Positions 8,111-16,893 of a stretch of 64,000 nt of DNA are shown piece by piece (the stretch's first letter is position 1; the number at the start of each line of letters is the position of its first letter). The translations under genes were made by a program, and so were the position numbers. The notes beneath the pieces were generated by a model. It searched no databases, was not told where the DNA came from, and saw only the letters and a list, made by a program, of their open reading frames with translations. This stretch comes from Salibaculum sp035270045. Its GTDB lineage: Bacteria > Pseudomonadota > Alphaproteobacteria > Rhodobacterales > Rhodobacteraceae. Location of the stretch: the NCBI RefSeq assembly GCF_035270045.1, contig NZ_DATFIP010000007.1:7361-71360 (forward strand). Direction: 5' to 3'.

Positions 8111-9049
8111 ATGCGGGCATTCGTATTTCCGGGCCAGGGCGCCCAGGCCATCGGTATGGGGCAGGCGCTGGCCCACACCTATCCGGCGGCGCAGGCCGTC
8201 TTCGATGAGGTCGACGCGGCCCTGGGCGAACCTCTCTCCAGGCTGGTCTGGCAGGGCGAGATCGCCGAGCTGACCCTGACACGCAACGCGCAGCCCGCGC
8301 TCATGGCGACCTCGCTGGCGGCGATGCGCGCGCTGGAGGCTGAGGGCGTCACGATGGAGGCGGCCGATTTCGTCGCCGGGCACAGCCTTGGGGAGTATTC
8401 CGCGCTGGCCGCAGCCGGAGCCCTGAGCATCGCCGACACCGCGCGCCTTCTGCGCATTCGTGGCGAGGCCATGCAGGAGGCCGTGCCGGTGGGCGAGGGC
8501 GCCATGGCCGCCCTGCTCGGCCTGGATTTCGCGACTGCAACGGCGGTGGCCGAAGAGGCCGCGCAGGGCGATGTCTGCCAGGCGGCCAATGACAACGATC
8601 CCGGCCAGGTGGTGGTCTCGGGCCACAAGGCCGCGGTCGAACGCGCCGTCGAGATCGCCAAGGGCAAAGGCGCGAAACGTGCCATGCTGCTGCCCGTGAG
8701 TGCCCCGTTCCATTGCCGCCTGATGCAGCCGGCGGCAGACCGTATGGCCGCGGCCCTGGCAGAGGTCGCCATTGGCGTGCCCGCGGTGCCGCTGGTGGCC
8801 AACGTGCGGGCCGAGGCTGTCAACGATCCCGACGAGATCCGCGCGTTGCTGGTGGCGCAGGTCACGGGATCGGTGCGCTGGCGCGAGAGCGTGGCCTGGA
8901 TGGCCGCGCGAGGCGTGACGGAGGCCTGGGAAATCGGCGCGGGCAAGGCGCTGTCGGGGATGATCAAGCGCATCGACCGCGCGGTCGCCACCCGCGCGGT
9001 CGGCACCCCCGAAGACGTGACAGCGGCCGTCGGGGCGCTGAACGGCTGA
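8111..9049 (+). CDS. fabD: Malonyl-CoA:ACP transacylase
   Basis: FabD loads malonyl groups onto acyl carrier protein for fatty acid synthesis. The 312-residue protein opens MRAFVFPGQGAQ. It has the nucleophile Ser92 in GHSLGEYSA and His201 in APFHCRL, matching the numbering of the E. coli enzyme. AANDNDPGQVVVSG near residue 158 is also conserved. It is followed after 83 bases by fabG, then acpP and fabF, forming a compact fatty acid synthesis cluster. Confidence 0.97.
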   Translation: MRAFVFPGQGAQAIGMGQALAHTYPAAQAVFDEVDAALGEPLSRLVWQGEIAELTLTRNAQPALMATSLAAMRALEAEGVTMEAADFVAGHSLGEYSALAAAGALSIADTARLLRIRGEAMQEAVPVGEGAMAALLGLDFATATAVAEEAAQGDVCQAANDNDPGQVVVSGHKAAVERAVEIAKGKGAKRAMLLPVSAPFHCRLMQPAADRMAAALAEVAIGVPAVPLVANVRAEAVNDPDEIRALLVAQVTGSVRWRESVAWMAARGVTEAWEIGAGKALSGMIKRIDRAVATRAVGTPEDVTAAVGALNG

Positions 9050-9132
9050 TCCGGGGCCCCGCCGTCGGGCGGGGCGACCCGAGGTCTGGGATTTTGTTGC
9101 CCCGAGCGAGGGGCGGACGGGAAGGAAGCACA

Positions 9133-9870
9133 ATGTTCGATCTGACGGGAAAGACAGCGCTGATCACGGGCGCATCGGGCGGCATCGGCGGGGCCATAGC
9201 CCGCGCGCTGCACGGTGCGGGGGCCACGGTGGGCCTTTCGGGCACCCGCGAGGCGCCCTTGCAGGACCTGGCCGACGATCTGGGCGGCCGCGCCCACGTC
9301 CTGCCCTGCAACCTGTCCGACCGCGCGGCGGTCGATGGCCTGGTCAAACGGGCTGGCGAGGCGATGGGGGGGGTCGACATCCTGGTCAACAATGCCGGGA
9401 TCACCCGCGACAACCTGTTCATGCGCATGGGTGACGAGGACTGGGACAGCGTTCTGGAGGTCAACCTGACCTCGACCATGCGGCTGTCGAAGTCGGCCAT
9501 CCGGCCGATGATGAAGGCCCGCTGGGGGCGCATCGTCAACATCAGTTCGGTCGTGGGCACCACCGGAAACGCGGGCCAGGCCAACTATGCCGCTGCCAAG
9601 GCCGGCCTGGTCGGGCTGTCCAAGTCGCTCGCCCAGGAGGTCGCCACACGGGGCATCACGGTCAACTGCGTCGCCCCCGGCTTCATCGCGACGGCCATGA
9701 CCGATAAGTTGAACGACGATCAGAAGGCGGCGATCAACGGGCAGATTCCGGCGGCGCGCATGGGCACCCCGGAAGAGATCGCGGCGGCGGTGCTCTACCT
9801 GGCCAGCGAGGAGGCGGGTTACGTCACGGGAACCACGCTGCACGTGAACGGCGGCATGGCCATGCTATGA
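9133..9870 (+). CDS. fabG: 3-oxoacyl-ACP reductase
   Basis: FabG reduces 3-oxoacyl-ACP with NADPH in the fatty acid elongation cycle. It is a 245-residue short-chain dehydrogenase with the cofactor motif TGASGGIG at residues 12-19 and NNAG at 86-89. The catalytic residues are Ser139, Tyr152 and Lys156 (YAAAK), and GG-MAML ends the chain, typical of FabG. A GAAGGA ribosome site precedes the ATG. The position between fabD and acpP supports FabG over other short-chain dehydrogenases. Confidence 0.97.
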   Translation: MFDLTGKTALITGASGGIGGAIARALHGAGATVGLSGTREAPLQDLADDLGGRAHVLPCNLSDRAAVDGLVKRAGEAMGGVDILVNNAGITRDNLFMRMGDEDWDSVLEVNLTSTMRLSKSAIRPMMKARWGRIVNISSVVGTTGNAGQANYAAAKAGLVGLSKSLAQEVATRGITVNCVAPGFIATAMTDKLNDDQKAAINGQIPAARMGTPEEIAAAVLYLASEEAGYVTGTTLHVNGGMAML

Positions 9871-9895
9871 GCCGCGATGGCGGGTCTGAAAGCGT

Positions 9896-9923
9896 TTGCG
9901 TCGCCGGGAATCTCTGATATAGG
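9896..9923 (+). promoter_or_regulatory. Putative sigma-70-type promoter of acpP
   Basis: TTGCGT is followed after 16 bases by TATAGG in the 195-base gap between fabG and acpP. It would give acpP a separate, stronger transcript with a leader of about 135 bases. Consensus match only. Confidence 0.5.
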
Positions 9924-10065
9924 CCGCAAAGATTTCGCGGACGGGTGTCTTTCCCGCCCGTCCGGGTCCTAGAGCAGGGCCGCAAGAGCCGCCCGGCCGC
10001 ATCAACCCCGGCGAGGGCAACCCAAACAGGGGGCGAAAAGCCCCGAAGCGAAGTGAGGAACTATC

Positions 10066-10299
10066 ATGAGCGATGTCGCAGATCGCGTCCGCAAGATCGT
10101 TGTGGAACACCTGGGTGTCGAGGAGGACAAGGTTGTCGAGGGGGCGTCCTTCATTGATGATCTGGGCGCCGACTCGCTGGACACCGTCGAGCTGGTCATG
10201 GCTTTCGAAGAGGAGTTCGGCATCGAGATTCCCGATGATGCCGCCGAGACAATCCAGACGTTCGGCGATGCGGTGAAGTTCATCAACGAGGCGAGCTGA
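10066..10299 (+). CDS. acpP: Acyl carrier protein
   Basis: AcpP carries growing acyl chains on a phosphopantetheine arm. The 77-residue acidic protein contains the attachment site Ser37 in DDLGADSLDTVELVM, exactly the expected position. The sequence EEEFGIEIPDDAAETIQT is typical. It has its own putative promoter and a terminator, fitting the usual high expression of acpP. Confidence 0.98.
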   Translation: MSDVADRVRKIVVEHLGVEEDKVVEGASFIDDLGADSLDTVELVMAFEEEFGIEIPDDAAETIQTFGDAVKFINEAS

Positions 10300-10340
10300 C
10301 CGCGCAGCCCCGCCGGGGCGCTTCAGGTCGTAAAGAACGA

Positions 10341-10368
10341 GGGCGGGCCGCGCGGCACCGCCCTTTTT
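10341..10368 (+). terminator. Intrinsic terminator of acpP
   Basis: GGGCGG pairs with CCGCCC around an inner GCC/GGC hairpin and is followed by TTTTT. It begins 42 bases past the acpP stop. Confidence 0.85.
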
Positions 10369-10501
10369 CGTGGGTTTCCGGGTCTGGCAGTGGCCGGGAA
10401 ACGGGCCGGCACGGGGGTGCCGAGGGCGCCGGTGGGCCTTGCCCCGCGGCCCCGGACCGGGGTATCAGGTTTCGACGAAACAGGAAGTCTAGGGGCAGAG
10501 C

Positions 10502-11761
<1,260 letters not shown>

Positions 11762-12922
11762 ATGTGGCGACATATCGCCAGCAATGCGCTGACCTTCCTG
11801 ATCGTGCTGCTTTTCCTGCTGGCCGGCGTGATTGGCTGGGGTAATCGCGAATACACCGCCCGGGGCCCGTTGGAGACCGCGATCTGTCTTCAGGTGGAGC
11901 GCGGCTCCAATATGCGCGGGGTCAGCGAGGAGCTGGCAGAGATCGGCGCGATTACCCAGCCGGCGATCTTTCGCATCGGCGCGGATTATTCCGACAAGGC
12001 GTCACAGCTCAAGGCCGGGTCCTTCCTGGTGCCCCGCGGGGCCTCGATGGAAGAGATCATCGAGATCGTGACGGCCAGCGGTCAGAGCACCTGCGGCACC
12101 GAGATCGTGCATCGCATCGGGGTCACGCGGGTGTTGTCCGAGGTGCGCGAACTGAACCCCGAAACGCGCGAATACGAGGACCTGGCGCAGTTCGATCCCA
12201 CCGCGGATGAACGCCCGGCGATCTATGCCGAGAAACGTCAGGCCCCGGACACGCAGTATCGCGTCGTCGTTTCCGAGGGGGTCACAAGCTGGCAGGTCAT
12301 GACCGCGCTCAACCGCCTCGAGGTTTTGTCGGGCGAGATCGGCGAAGTCCCCGATGAGGGCAGCCTGGCGCCGGGAAGCTACCAGGTTGTGCCCGGCGAT
12401 GACGCGGCTGCGCTGGTCGGACGAATGCAGCAGGCGCAGTCGCGCATCCTTGCCGAGGCCTGGGCCGGACGTGACGAGGGCTTGCCGCTGGAGACCCCGC
12501 AGGAGGCGCTCATCCTGGCCTCGATCGTGGAGAAGGAGACCGGCGGCTATGACGAGGTGCGCACGGTGGCCAGCGTCTTCGAGAACCGGCTGGAACGGGG
12601 CATGCGGCTACAGACCGACCCGACGGTTATTTACGGCATCACCGAGGGACGCGGGGTGCTGGGCCGGGGCCTGCGCCAGAGCGAACTGCGCGCCCGAACG
12701 CCCTACAACACCTACGTGATCGACGGGTTGCCGCCCACGCCCATCGCCAACCCCGGCCGGCTGAGCATCGAGGCGGTGATGAATCCCGGCGAGACCGACT
12801 ATATCTTCTTCGTGGCAAAGACGCTGGACCCGCGAGACGGACACAACTTTGCTACCACCCTGGCCGAGCACAATCGCAATGTTGCGGCCTACCGCGCGCT
12901 GGAGGCCGAACAGGCCGAGTGA
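11762..12922 (+). CDS. mltG: Endolytic murein transglycosylase MltG
   Basis: MltG is an inner membrane lytic transglycosylase that cuts newly made glycan strands. The 386-residue protein has one N-terminal membrane helix (about residues 9-27), a LysM-like region, and the YceG core. In the core ILASIVEKETG contains the catalytic Glu (about residue 257), followed by LQTDPTVIYG and RTPYNTYVIDGLPPTPIANPG. It starts one base after the fabF stop, so the two are cotranslated; fabF-mltG linkage is common. It is the last host gene before the GTA cluster. Confidence 0.95.
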   Translation: MWRHIASNALTFLIVLLFLLAGVIGWGNREYTARGPLETAICLQVERGSNMRGVSEELAEIGAITQPAIFRIGADYSDKASQLKAGSFLVPRGASMEEIIEIVTASGQSTCGTEIVHRIGVTRVLSEVRELNPETREYEDLAQFDPTADERPAIYAEKRQAPDTQYRVVVSEGVTSWQVMTALNRLEVLSGEIGEVPDEGSLAPGSYQVVPGDDAAALVGRMQQAQSRILAEAWAGRDEGLPLETPQEALILASIVEKETGGYDEVRTVASVFENRLERGMRLQTDPTVIYGITEGRGVLGRGLRQSELRARTPYNTYVIDGLPPTPIANPGRLSIEAVMNPGETDYIFFVAKTLDPRDGHNFATTLAEHNRNVAAYRALEAEQAE

Positions 12923-12929
12923 ATGCAAC

Positions 12930-12962
12930 GCCCGGTCACGTCCCGGCAAGTTTTGACCGGGC
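12930..12962. repeat. Perfect 9-bp inverted repeat upstream of the GTA cluster
   Basis: GCCCGGTCA (12930-12938) and TGACCGGGC (12954-12962) are exact inverse complements separated by 15 bases. There is no T-run after it, so it is not a normal terminator. The right arm overlaps the putative -35 box of the GTA promoter, which is what an operator would do. Confidence 0.5.
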
Positions 12963-12981
12963 GCGCGGTCGGACGTAGAGT
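12953..12981 (+). promoter_or_regulatory. Putative sigma-70-type promoter ahead of the GTA cluster
   Basis: TTGACC (12953-12958) is separated by exactly 17 bases from TAGAGT (12976-12981). This is the best consensus match between mltG and GTA g1. A start near 12988 would place a strong terminator hairpin between promoter and first gene. Confidence 0.5.
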
Positions 12982-13005
12982 CCCACCATGCTGGACAGGC
13001 TGTGA

Positions 13006-13038
13006 GGGCCCCCGGGGATCGACCCCGGGGGCCGTTTT
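13006..13038 (+). terminator. Strong intrinsic terminator between mltG and GTA g1
   Basis: GGCCCCCGGGG (13007-13017) and CCCCGGGGGCC (13023-13033) form a perfect 11-bp stem with a 5-base loop, followed by GTTTT. It could end the fabF-mltG transcript, or act as an attenuator in the leader of a GTA transcript that starts at the putative promoter just upstream. Confidence 0.85.
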
Positions 13039-13082
13039 CATCGCGCGCTCGCTGGGCGGAGCAACCAGTGGGGTGGACCCTT

Positions 13083-13436
13083 ATGAGCAACCAATGCGGC
13101 GGCAGACCCGCCGATCAGGAAATCGCTGCTGAACGTATCAAGGAGGCTAGGCAGCTCAATCGAAGCATCAACGAGACCCTCAGCCGTATCCTTGCCGATC
13201 TGCAGGCGGGCCGGCTGGGCGAGGTCAGGGACCTGGCAACCAAGCAGAAACAGCTGGAGACGGCCATGGCCCAGGCCCAGAAACTGGAGGCGGAGTTCAA
13301 TGAAAGGTTCGGAACCGGGCTTGAGAGCGGCGAGATCGACTTCGAGCGGGCCCGATTTGAGATCGGGTGCAGACTTGCTCGCATCCGCAGATGTTGCCGA
13401 GAGAAAGGCGTTTCTCAGGACCCTGGGGCCGGATGA
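13083..13436 (+). CDS. GTA g1, small terminase-like protein
   Basis: In RcGTA the first gene is regarded as a small terminase subunit that has lost specific DNA recognition, which fits packaging of random host DNA. The 117-residue product is polar and mostly helical, with a coiled-coil-like stretch from about 20 to 75 (KEARQLNRSINETLSRIL and QKQLETAMAQAQKLEAEF), then RFEIGCRLARIRRCC. ATG 13083 follows GGTGGA. It overlaps the next gene by up to 137 bases in another frame. The assignment depends on position and shape more than on a strong motif. Confidence 0.75.
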   Translation: MSNQCGGRPADQEIAAERIKEARQLNRSINETLSRILADLQAGRLGEVRDLATKQKQLETAMAQAQKLEAEFNERFGTGLESGEIDFERARFEIGCRLARIRRCCREKGVSQDPGAG

Positions 13437-14700
13437 ACTGCGGGCGCTGCCCTACCTGTTCGAGTTCTGGGCGCTGGGCCACCAGTTGCCGCCCGGGGGG
13501 GACTGGCGCACCTGGGTGATCCTGGGCGGGCGCGGCGCGGGCAAGACCCGCGCCGGGGCCGAATGGGTCAGGTCGATGGCAGAGGGGTCGCGTCCGCGCG
13601 ACCCCGGAATGGCGCGGCGCATCGCCCTGGTGGGCGAGACCATGGACCAGGCGCGCGAGGTCATGGTCTTTGGCGAAAGCGGTATCCTGGCCTGCACACC
13701 GGACGATCGACGGCCGAAATGGATCGCGGGGCGGCAGATGCTTGTCTGGCCCAACGGTGCTACGGCGCGGGTCTTCTCGGCCCATGATCCGGACTCCCTG
13801 CGCGGGCCGCAATTCGACGCCGCCTGGGCCGATGAACTGGCCAAGTGGCGCAAGGCGGACGCGGTCTGGCCGATGCTGCAATTCGGGCTGCGGCTTGGGC
13901 GCCAGCCACGCGCCTGCGTCACCACCACGCCGCGCCGGGTCAGGGCACTGACCGACCTGCTGGCGCGGCCCTCGACGGTGCAGACCAATGCCCCGACCGA
14001 GGCGAACCGCGCCTACCTGGCAGATACCTTCCTTGAGGAGGTCATGGCCGAATATGCCGGCACCCGGCTTGGGCGGCAGGAACTGGACGGGGTGCTTCTG
14101 TCGGATGTCGATGGCGCACTCTGGACCACCGACGGGCTGGAGGCCGCGCGGGTCGACGTGGCGCCGGAACTGGACCGTGTTGTCGCCGCCGTCGATCCGC
14201 CCGCCGGGCAGGGGCCACAGGCCGATACCTGCGGCATCGTGGTGGTCGGGGCCTGCACGCAGGGTGCCCCGAAGGATTGGCGCGTCTACGTGCTGGAGGA
14301 TGCCAGTGTGCAGGGGCTGTCGCCCAATGGCTGGGCCGCGGCCGCCCTGCGCGCCATGGCGCGGCACGGGGCCGACCGGCTAGTGGCCGAGGTCAACCAG
14401 GGCGGGGCCATGGTGGAGAGCATCGTGCGATCGCTGGACGATACGGTGCCCTACAAGGCGGTCCACGCGGGCCGGTCCAAGGCGGCGCGGGCCGAGCCAG
14501 TCGCAGCCCTTTACGAACAGGGCCGCGTGGCGCATCTGCGGGGACTGGGCGATCTGGAGGACCAGATGTGCCAGATGACCGCCCAAGGCTATAGCGGGAC
14601 GGGGTCGCCTGACCGGGTCGACGCGCTGGTCTGGGCGATCACCGACCTGGTGCTTCTTCCAGCGCGCGCGCATCGCAGCCCGCGCCTGCGTCACCTGTAG
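13300..14700 (+). CDS. GTA g2, large terminase (packaging ATPase/nuclease)
   Basis: The large terminase drives DNA into the prohead and cuts it. The Walker A motif GGRGAGKTRAGAEWV lies about residues 76-90 and the Walker B-like FDAAWADELAKW near 168. The nuclease region begins VVAAVDPPAG and ends PDRVDALVWAITDL. The ATG at 13300 gives 466 residues and follows CGGAG. A TTG at 13375 would give a start closer to the usual family length (MLASADVAERKAF...), so the true start is uncertain. The stop is followed by a terminator 25 bases later. Confidence 0.92.
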   Translation: MKGSEPGLRAARSTSSGPDLRSGADLLASADVAERKAFLRTLGPDELRALPYLFEFWALGHQLPPGGDWRTWVILGGRGAGKTRAGAEWVRSMAEGSRPRDPGMARRIALVGETMDQAREVMVFGESGILACTPDDRRPKWIAGRQMLVWPNGATARVFSAHDPDSLRGPQFDAAWADELAKWRKADAVWPMLQFGLRLGRQPRACVTTTPRRVRALTDLLARPSTVQTNAPTEANRAYLADTFLEEVMAEYAGTRLGRQELDGVLLSDVDGALWTTDGLEAARVDVAPELDRVVAAVDPPAGQGPQADTCGIVVVGACTQGAPKDWRVYVLEDASVQGLSPNGWAAAALRAMARHGADRLVAEVNQGGAMVESIVRSLDDTVPYKAVHAGRSKAARAEPVAALYEQGRVAHLRGLGDLEDQMCQMTAQGYSGTGSPDRVDALVWAITDLVLLPARAHRSPRLRHL

Positions 14701-14725
14701 ATACGCCCCGCCCCGTGCCATGCCG

Positions 14726-14750
14726 CGCCGCCCTTCGGGGCGGCGTTTTT
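14726..14750 (+). terminator. Strong intrinsic terminator inside the GTA cluster, between g2 and g3
   Basis: CGCCGCCC (14726-14733), loop TTCG, GGGCGGCG (14738-14745), then TTTTT and a further CGTTTT. The stem is perfect and capped by a UUCG tetraloop, so it should be efficient. The remaining bases up to 14882 hold no convincing gene; a GAGGAG ribosome site precedes the portal gene. Confidence 0.9.
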
Positions 14751-14882
14751 CGTTTTGCGGCATGGGGTTGGTTCTGTTGCCCCCTCAGCGCACGGGACAT
14801 TTCCGGCCCGTTCAGGGCTTTGCCCGAGTCTGTGCCTCGTTGGATCGCAAGATGACGGATCGGGCGGATCGAGGAGATTTGG

Positions 14883-16082
14883 ATGTTCGACTTTCTCAAG
14901 CGTGGCGAAACCGGGGCAGGATCTGTGCCCGCGACCGGCGCGCCCGAGGTCAAGGCCTCGGCTGCGGGCCGGGTGGCGGCCTGGGGCAGTGCCGGGCGCG
15001 TGACCTGGAGCGCGCGCGACAGCGCCACCCTGACCAGGACAGGCTTTGCCGCGAACCCCATCGGATTCCGCACGGTCAGGATGATTGCCGAAGCCGTGGC
15101 CGCGCTCCCGCTGGTGTTGCAGGATCACGACCGCCGCTATGACATCCACCCGGTGATCGATCTGGTGCGTCGCCCCAACGGCGCGCAGGGCCGGGCAGAC
15201 TTGATCGAGGCCTTGATCGGCCAGGTGCTGTTGACCGGAAACGGCTACCTGGAGGCGGTGCCCGGCCCCGAGGGCACGCCGGTGGAACTGCACGTGTTGC
15301 GCTCGGACCGGATGGCGCTGGTGCCCGGGGCCGATGGCTGGCCCGTGGCCTATGACTATACCGTGAACGGGCGCAAGCACCGCTTTCAGGTCGGCGATGG
15401 CCCCAGCCCGGTCTGTCATATCAAGAGCTTTCACCCGCAGGACGACCATTATGGCCTGTCGCCGATGCAGGCGGCCGCCAATGCGGTGGACGTGCACAAT
15501 GCGGCAAGCCGCTGGTCCAAGGCCTTGCTGGACAATGCCGCGCGACCCTCGGGGGCGATCGTCTATGCCGGGGTCGACGGGCAGGGGCAGTTGAGTCCGG
15601 ATCAGTACGATCGCCTGCTGCTGGAGATGGAAAGCCAGCACCAGGGCGCGCGCAACGCGGGCCGGCCAATGCTGCTGGAAGGCGGGCTGGACTGGAAGCC
15701 GATGGGGTTCTCGCCCAGCGACATGGAATTCCAGGAGACGAAAGAGGCCGCCGCCCGCGAGATCGCCATAGCCTTCGGTGTGCCCCCCATGCTGTTGGGC
15801 ATCCCCGGCGATGCCACCTACGCCAACTACCAGGAGGCCAACCGCGCCTTCTACCGCCTGACGGTGCTGCCGCTGGCGGCCCGCGTCACCGGCGCGCTGT
15901 CCGACTGGCTGAATGATTTCACCGGCGACGACGTGAGGCTGCGCCCCGACCTGGACCAGGTTCCGGCACTGGCGGCTGAACGCGAGGCGCAATGGGCCCG
16001 CATCGGCGGGGCCGACTTCCTGACGGACACGGAGAAGCGCCGCCTGCTGGGCCTGCCGACAGAGGAGGTTGGCGATGGATGA
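14883..16082 (+). CDS. GTA g3, portal protein (HK97 family)
   Basis: Twelve copies of the portal form the DNA entry channel at one capsid vertex. The 399-residue protein has the HK97-type portal layout: GFAANPIGFRTVRMIAEAVA near 57, GNGYLEAVPG near 118, CHIKSFHPQDDHYGLSPMQA near 178, and AIAFGVPPMLLGIPGDATYA near 300. That last stretch is the most diagnostic part. A GAGGAG ribosome site precedes the ATG. The end overlaps g3.5 by 8 bases. Confidence 0.95.
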   Translation: MFDFLKRGETGAGSVPATGAPEVKASAAGRVAAWGSAGRVTWSARDSATLTRTGFAANPIGFRTVRMIAEAVAALPLVLQDHDRRYDIHPVIDLVRRPNGAQGRADLIEALIGQVLLTGNGYLEAVPGPEGTPVELHVLRSDRMALVPGADGWPVAYDYTVNGRKHRFQVGDGPSPVCHIKSFHPQDDHYGLSPMQAAANAVDVHNAASRWSKALLDNAARPSGAIVYAGVDGQGQLSPDQYDRLLLEMESQHQGARNAGRPMLLEGGLDWKPMGFSPSDMEFQETKEAAAREIAIAFGVPPMLLGIPGDATYANYQEANRAFYRLTVLPLAARVTGALSDWLNDFTGDDVRLRPDLDQVPALAAEREAQWARIGGADFLTDTEKRRLLGLPTEEVGDG

Positions 16083-16302
16083 CCGGCCCTTCCCGCGCGA
16101 GGCCTTCGACTGTGCCCCGGCCATGCGGATCGAGGCGCAGGAGCGCCTGACGGCGTTGCAATTCAGCCAGTTGCACACACAGCTGAGCAAGATCGAGGAC
16201 ATGATGCAGCGGCTGGAACGCCGCCTGTGGCTGACGGTCTTCGGCGTGGTGGGGGTGATCCTGGCGCAGGCGGCACAATCGCTTCTGGCCACGGCCCCGT
16301 GA
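16075..16302 (+). CDS. GTA g3.5, head formation protein
   Basis: A 75-residue protein in the position of the small RcGTA gene between portal and protease (rcc01685 family). It has an amphipathic helical region about 18-50 and one hydrophobic helix about 54-72 (LTVFGVVGVILAQAAQSLL). The ATG at 16075 lies inside the last codons of the portal gene, an 8-base overlap typical of translational coupling. A TTG six bases earlier is in frame but unlikely. Its exact role in head assembly is not visible from sequence. Confidence 0.8.
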   Translation: MDDRPFPREAFDCAPAMRIEAQERLTALQFSQLHTQLSKIEDMMQRLERRLWLTVFGVVGVILAQAAQSLLATAP

Positions 16303-16314
16303 GAGGAGAAAGGC

Positions 16315-16854
16315 ATGAACCTGGAACACAAGTACATGGGTTTCGGCACCGAACTGGTGGTCGATGGCGCCGAGGTGGCGGGCTATGCCTCGCTCTTCGG
16401 GGCGCCCGACAAGGGCGGTGACGTGGTCGAGCGCGGGGCCTACACCCGCTCGCTGCACCGGCTGGAAGGCCGCGGGGGGCGCGTCAAGATGCTCTGGCAG
16501 CATGACCCGGCACAGCCCATCGGTGTCTGGGACACGGTGCGCGAGGACGACCGGGGGCTCTGGGTCAAGGGCCGCATCCTGCGCGACGTGGCCCGCGGCC
16601 GCGAGGCCGCCGCGCTGATCGAGGCGGGGGCGATCGACGGGCTGTCGATCGGCTATCGCACGTTGCGGGCGGCCAAGAATGACAAGGGCGGACGCCTCTT
16701 GTCCGAGCTGGAGCTTTGGGAGGTGTCCCTCGTGACATTCCCGATGCTTCCCGATGCGCGGGTCGGGGCCAAGGGGGACGACCCTGACGCCCGGGTCATG
16801 CGTGAACTGGCGCAGGTCTTTAACGAGGCCCGTGGCCTGCTGGTCCCGAAATAG
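16315..16854 (+). CDS. GTA g4, prohead maturation protease (HK97 type)
   Basis: This serine protease clips the capsid N-terminus and is then removed from the head. The 179-residue protein shows the family blocks GYASLFGAPDKGGDVV, VKMLWQHDPAQPIGVW (with the active-site His), IDGLSIGYRT (with the active-site Ser) and ELWEVSLVTFPML. GGAGAAAGGC gives a good ribosome site. It lies directly before the major capsid gene, as in HK97-like phages. Confidence 0.95.
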   Translation: MNLEHKYMGFGTELVVDGAEVAGYASLFGAPDKGGDVVERGAYTRSLHRLEGRGGRVKMLWQHDPAQPIGVWDTVREDDRGLWVKGRILRDVARGREAAALIEAGAIDGLSIGYRTLRAAKNDKGGRLLSELELWEVSLVTFPMLPDARVGAKGDDPDARVMRELAQVFNEARGLLVPK

Positions 16855-16893
16855 GCCCGGCGTTTCAAAAACTTATCTGAAGGAATCGCACAG

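Noticed and set aside
12930..12962. The inverted repeat after mltG as a transcription terminator
   Set aside because: It has a 15-base loop and no T-run, whereas a strong terminator lies 45 bases further on.
14751..14882. A possible small ORF between GTA g2 and g3
   Set aside because: Frames here (for example MGLVLLPPQRTG...) run into the portal gene out of frame and show no ribosome site or family features.
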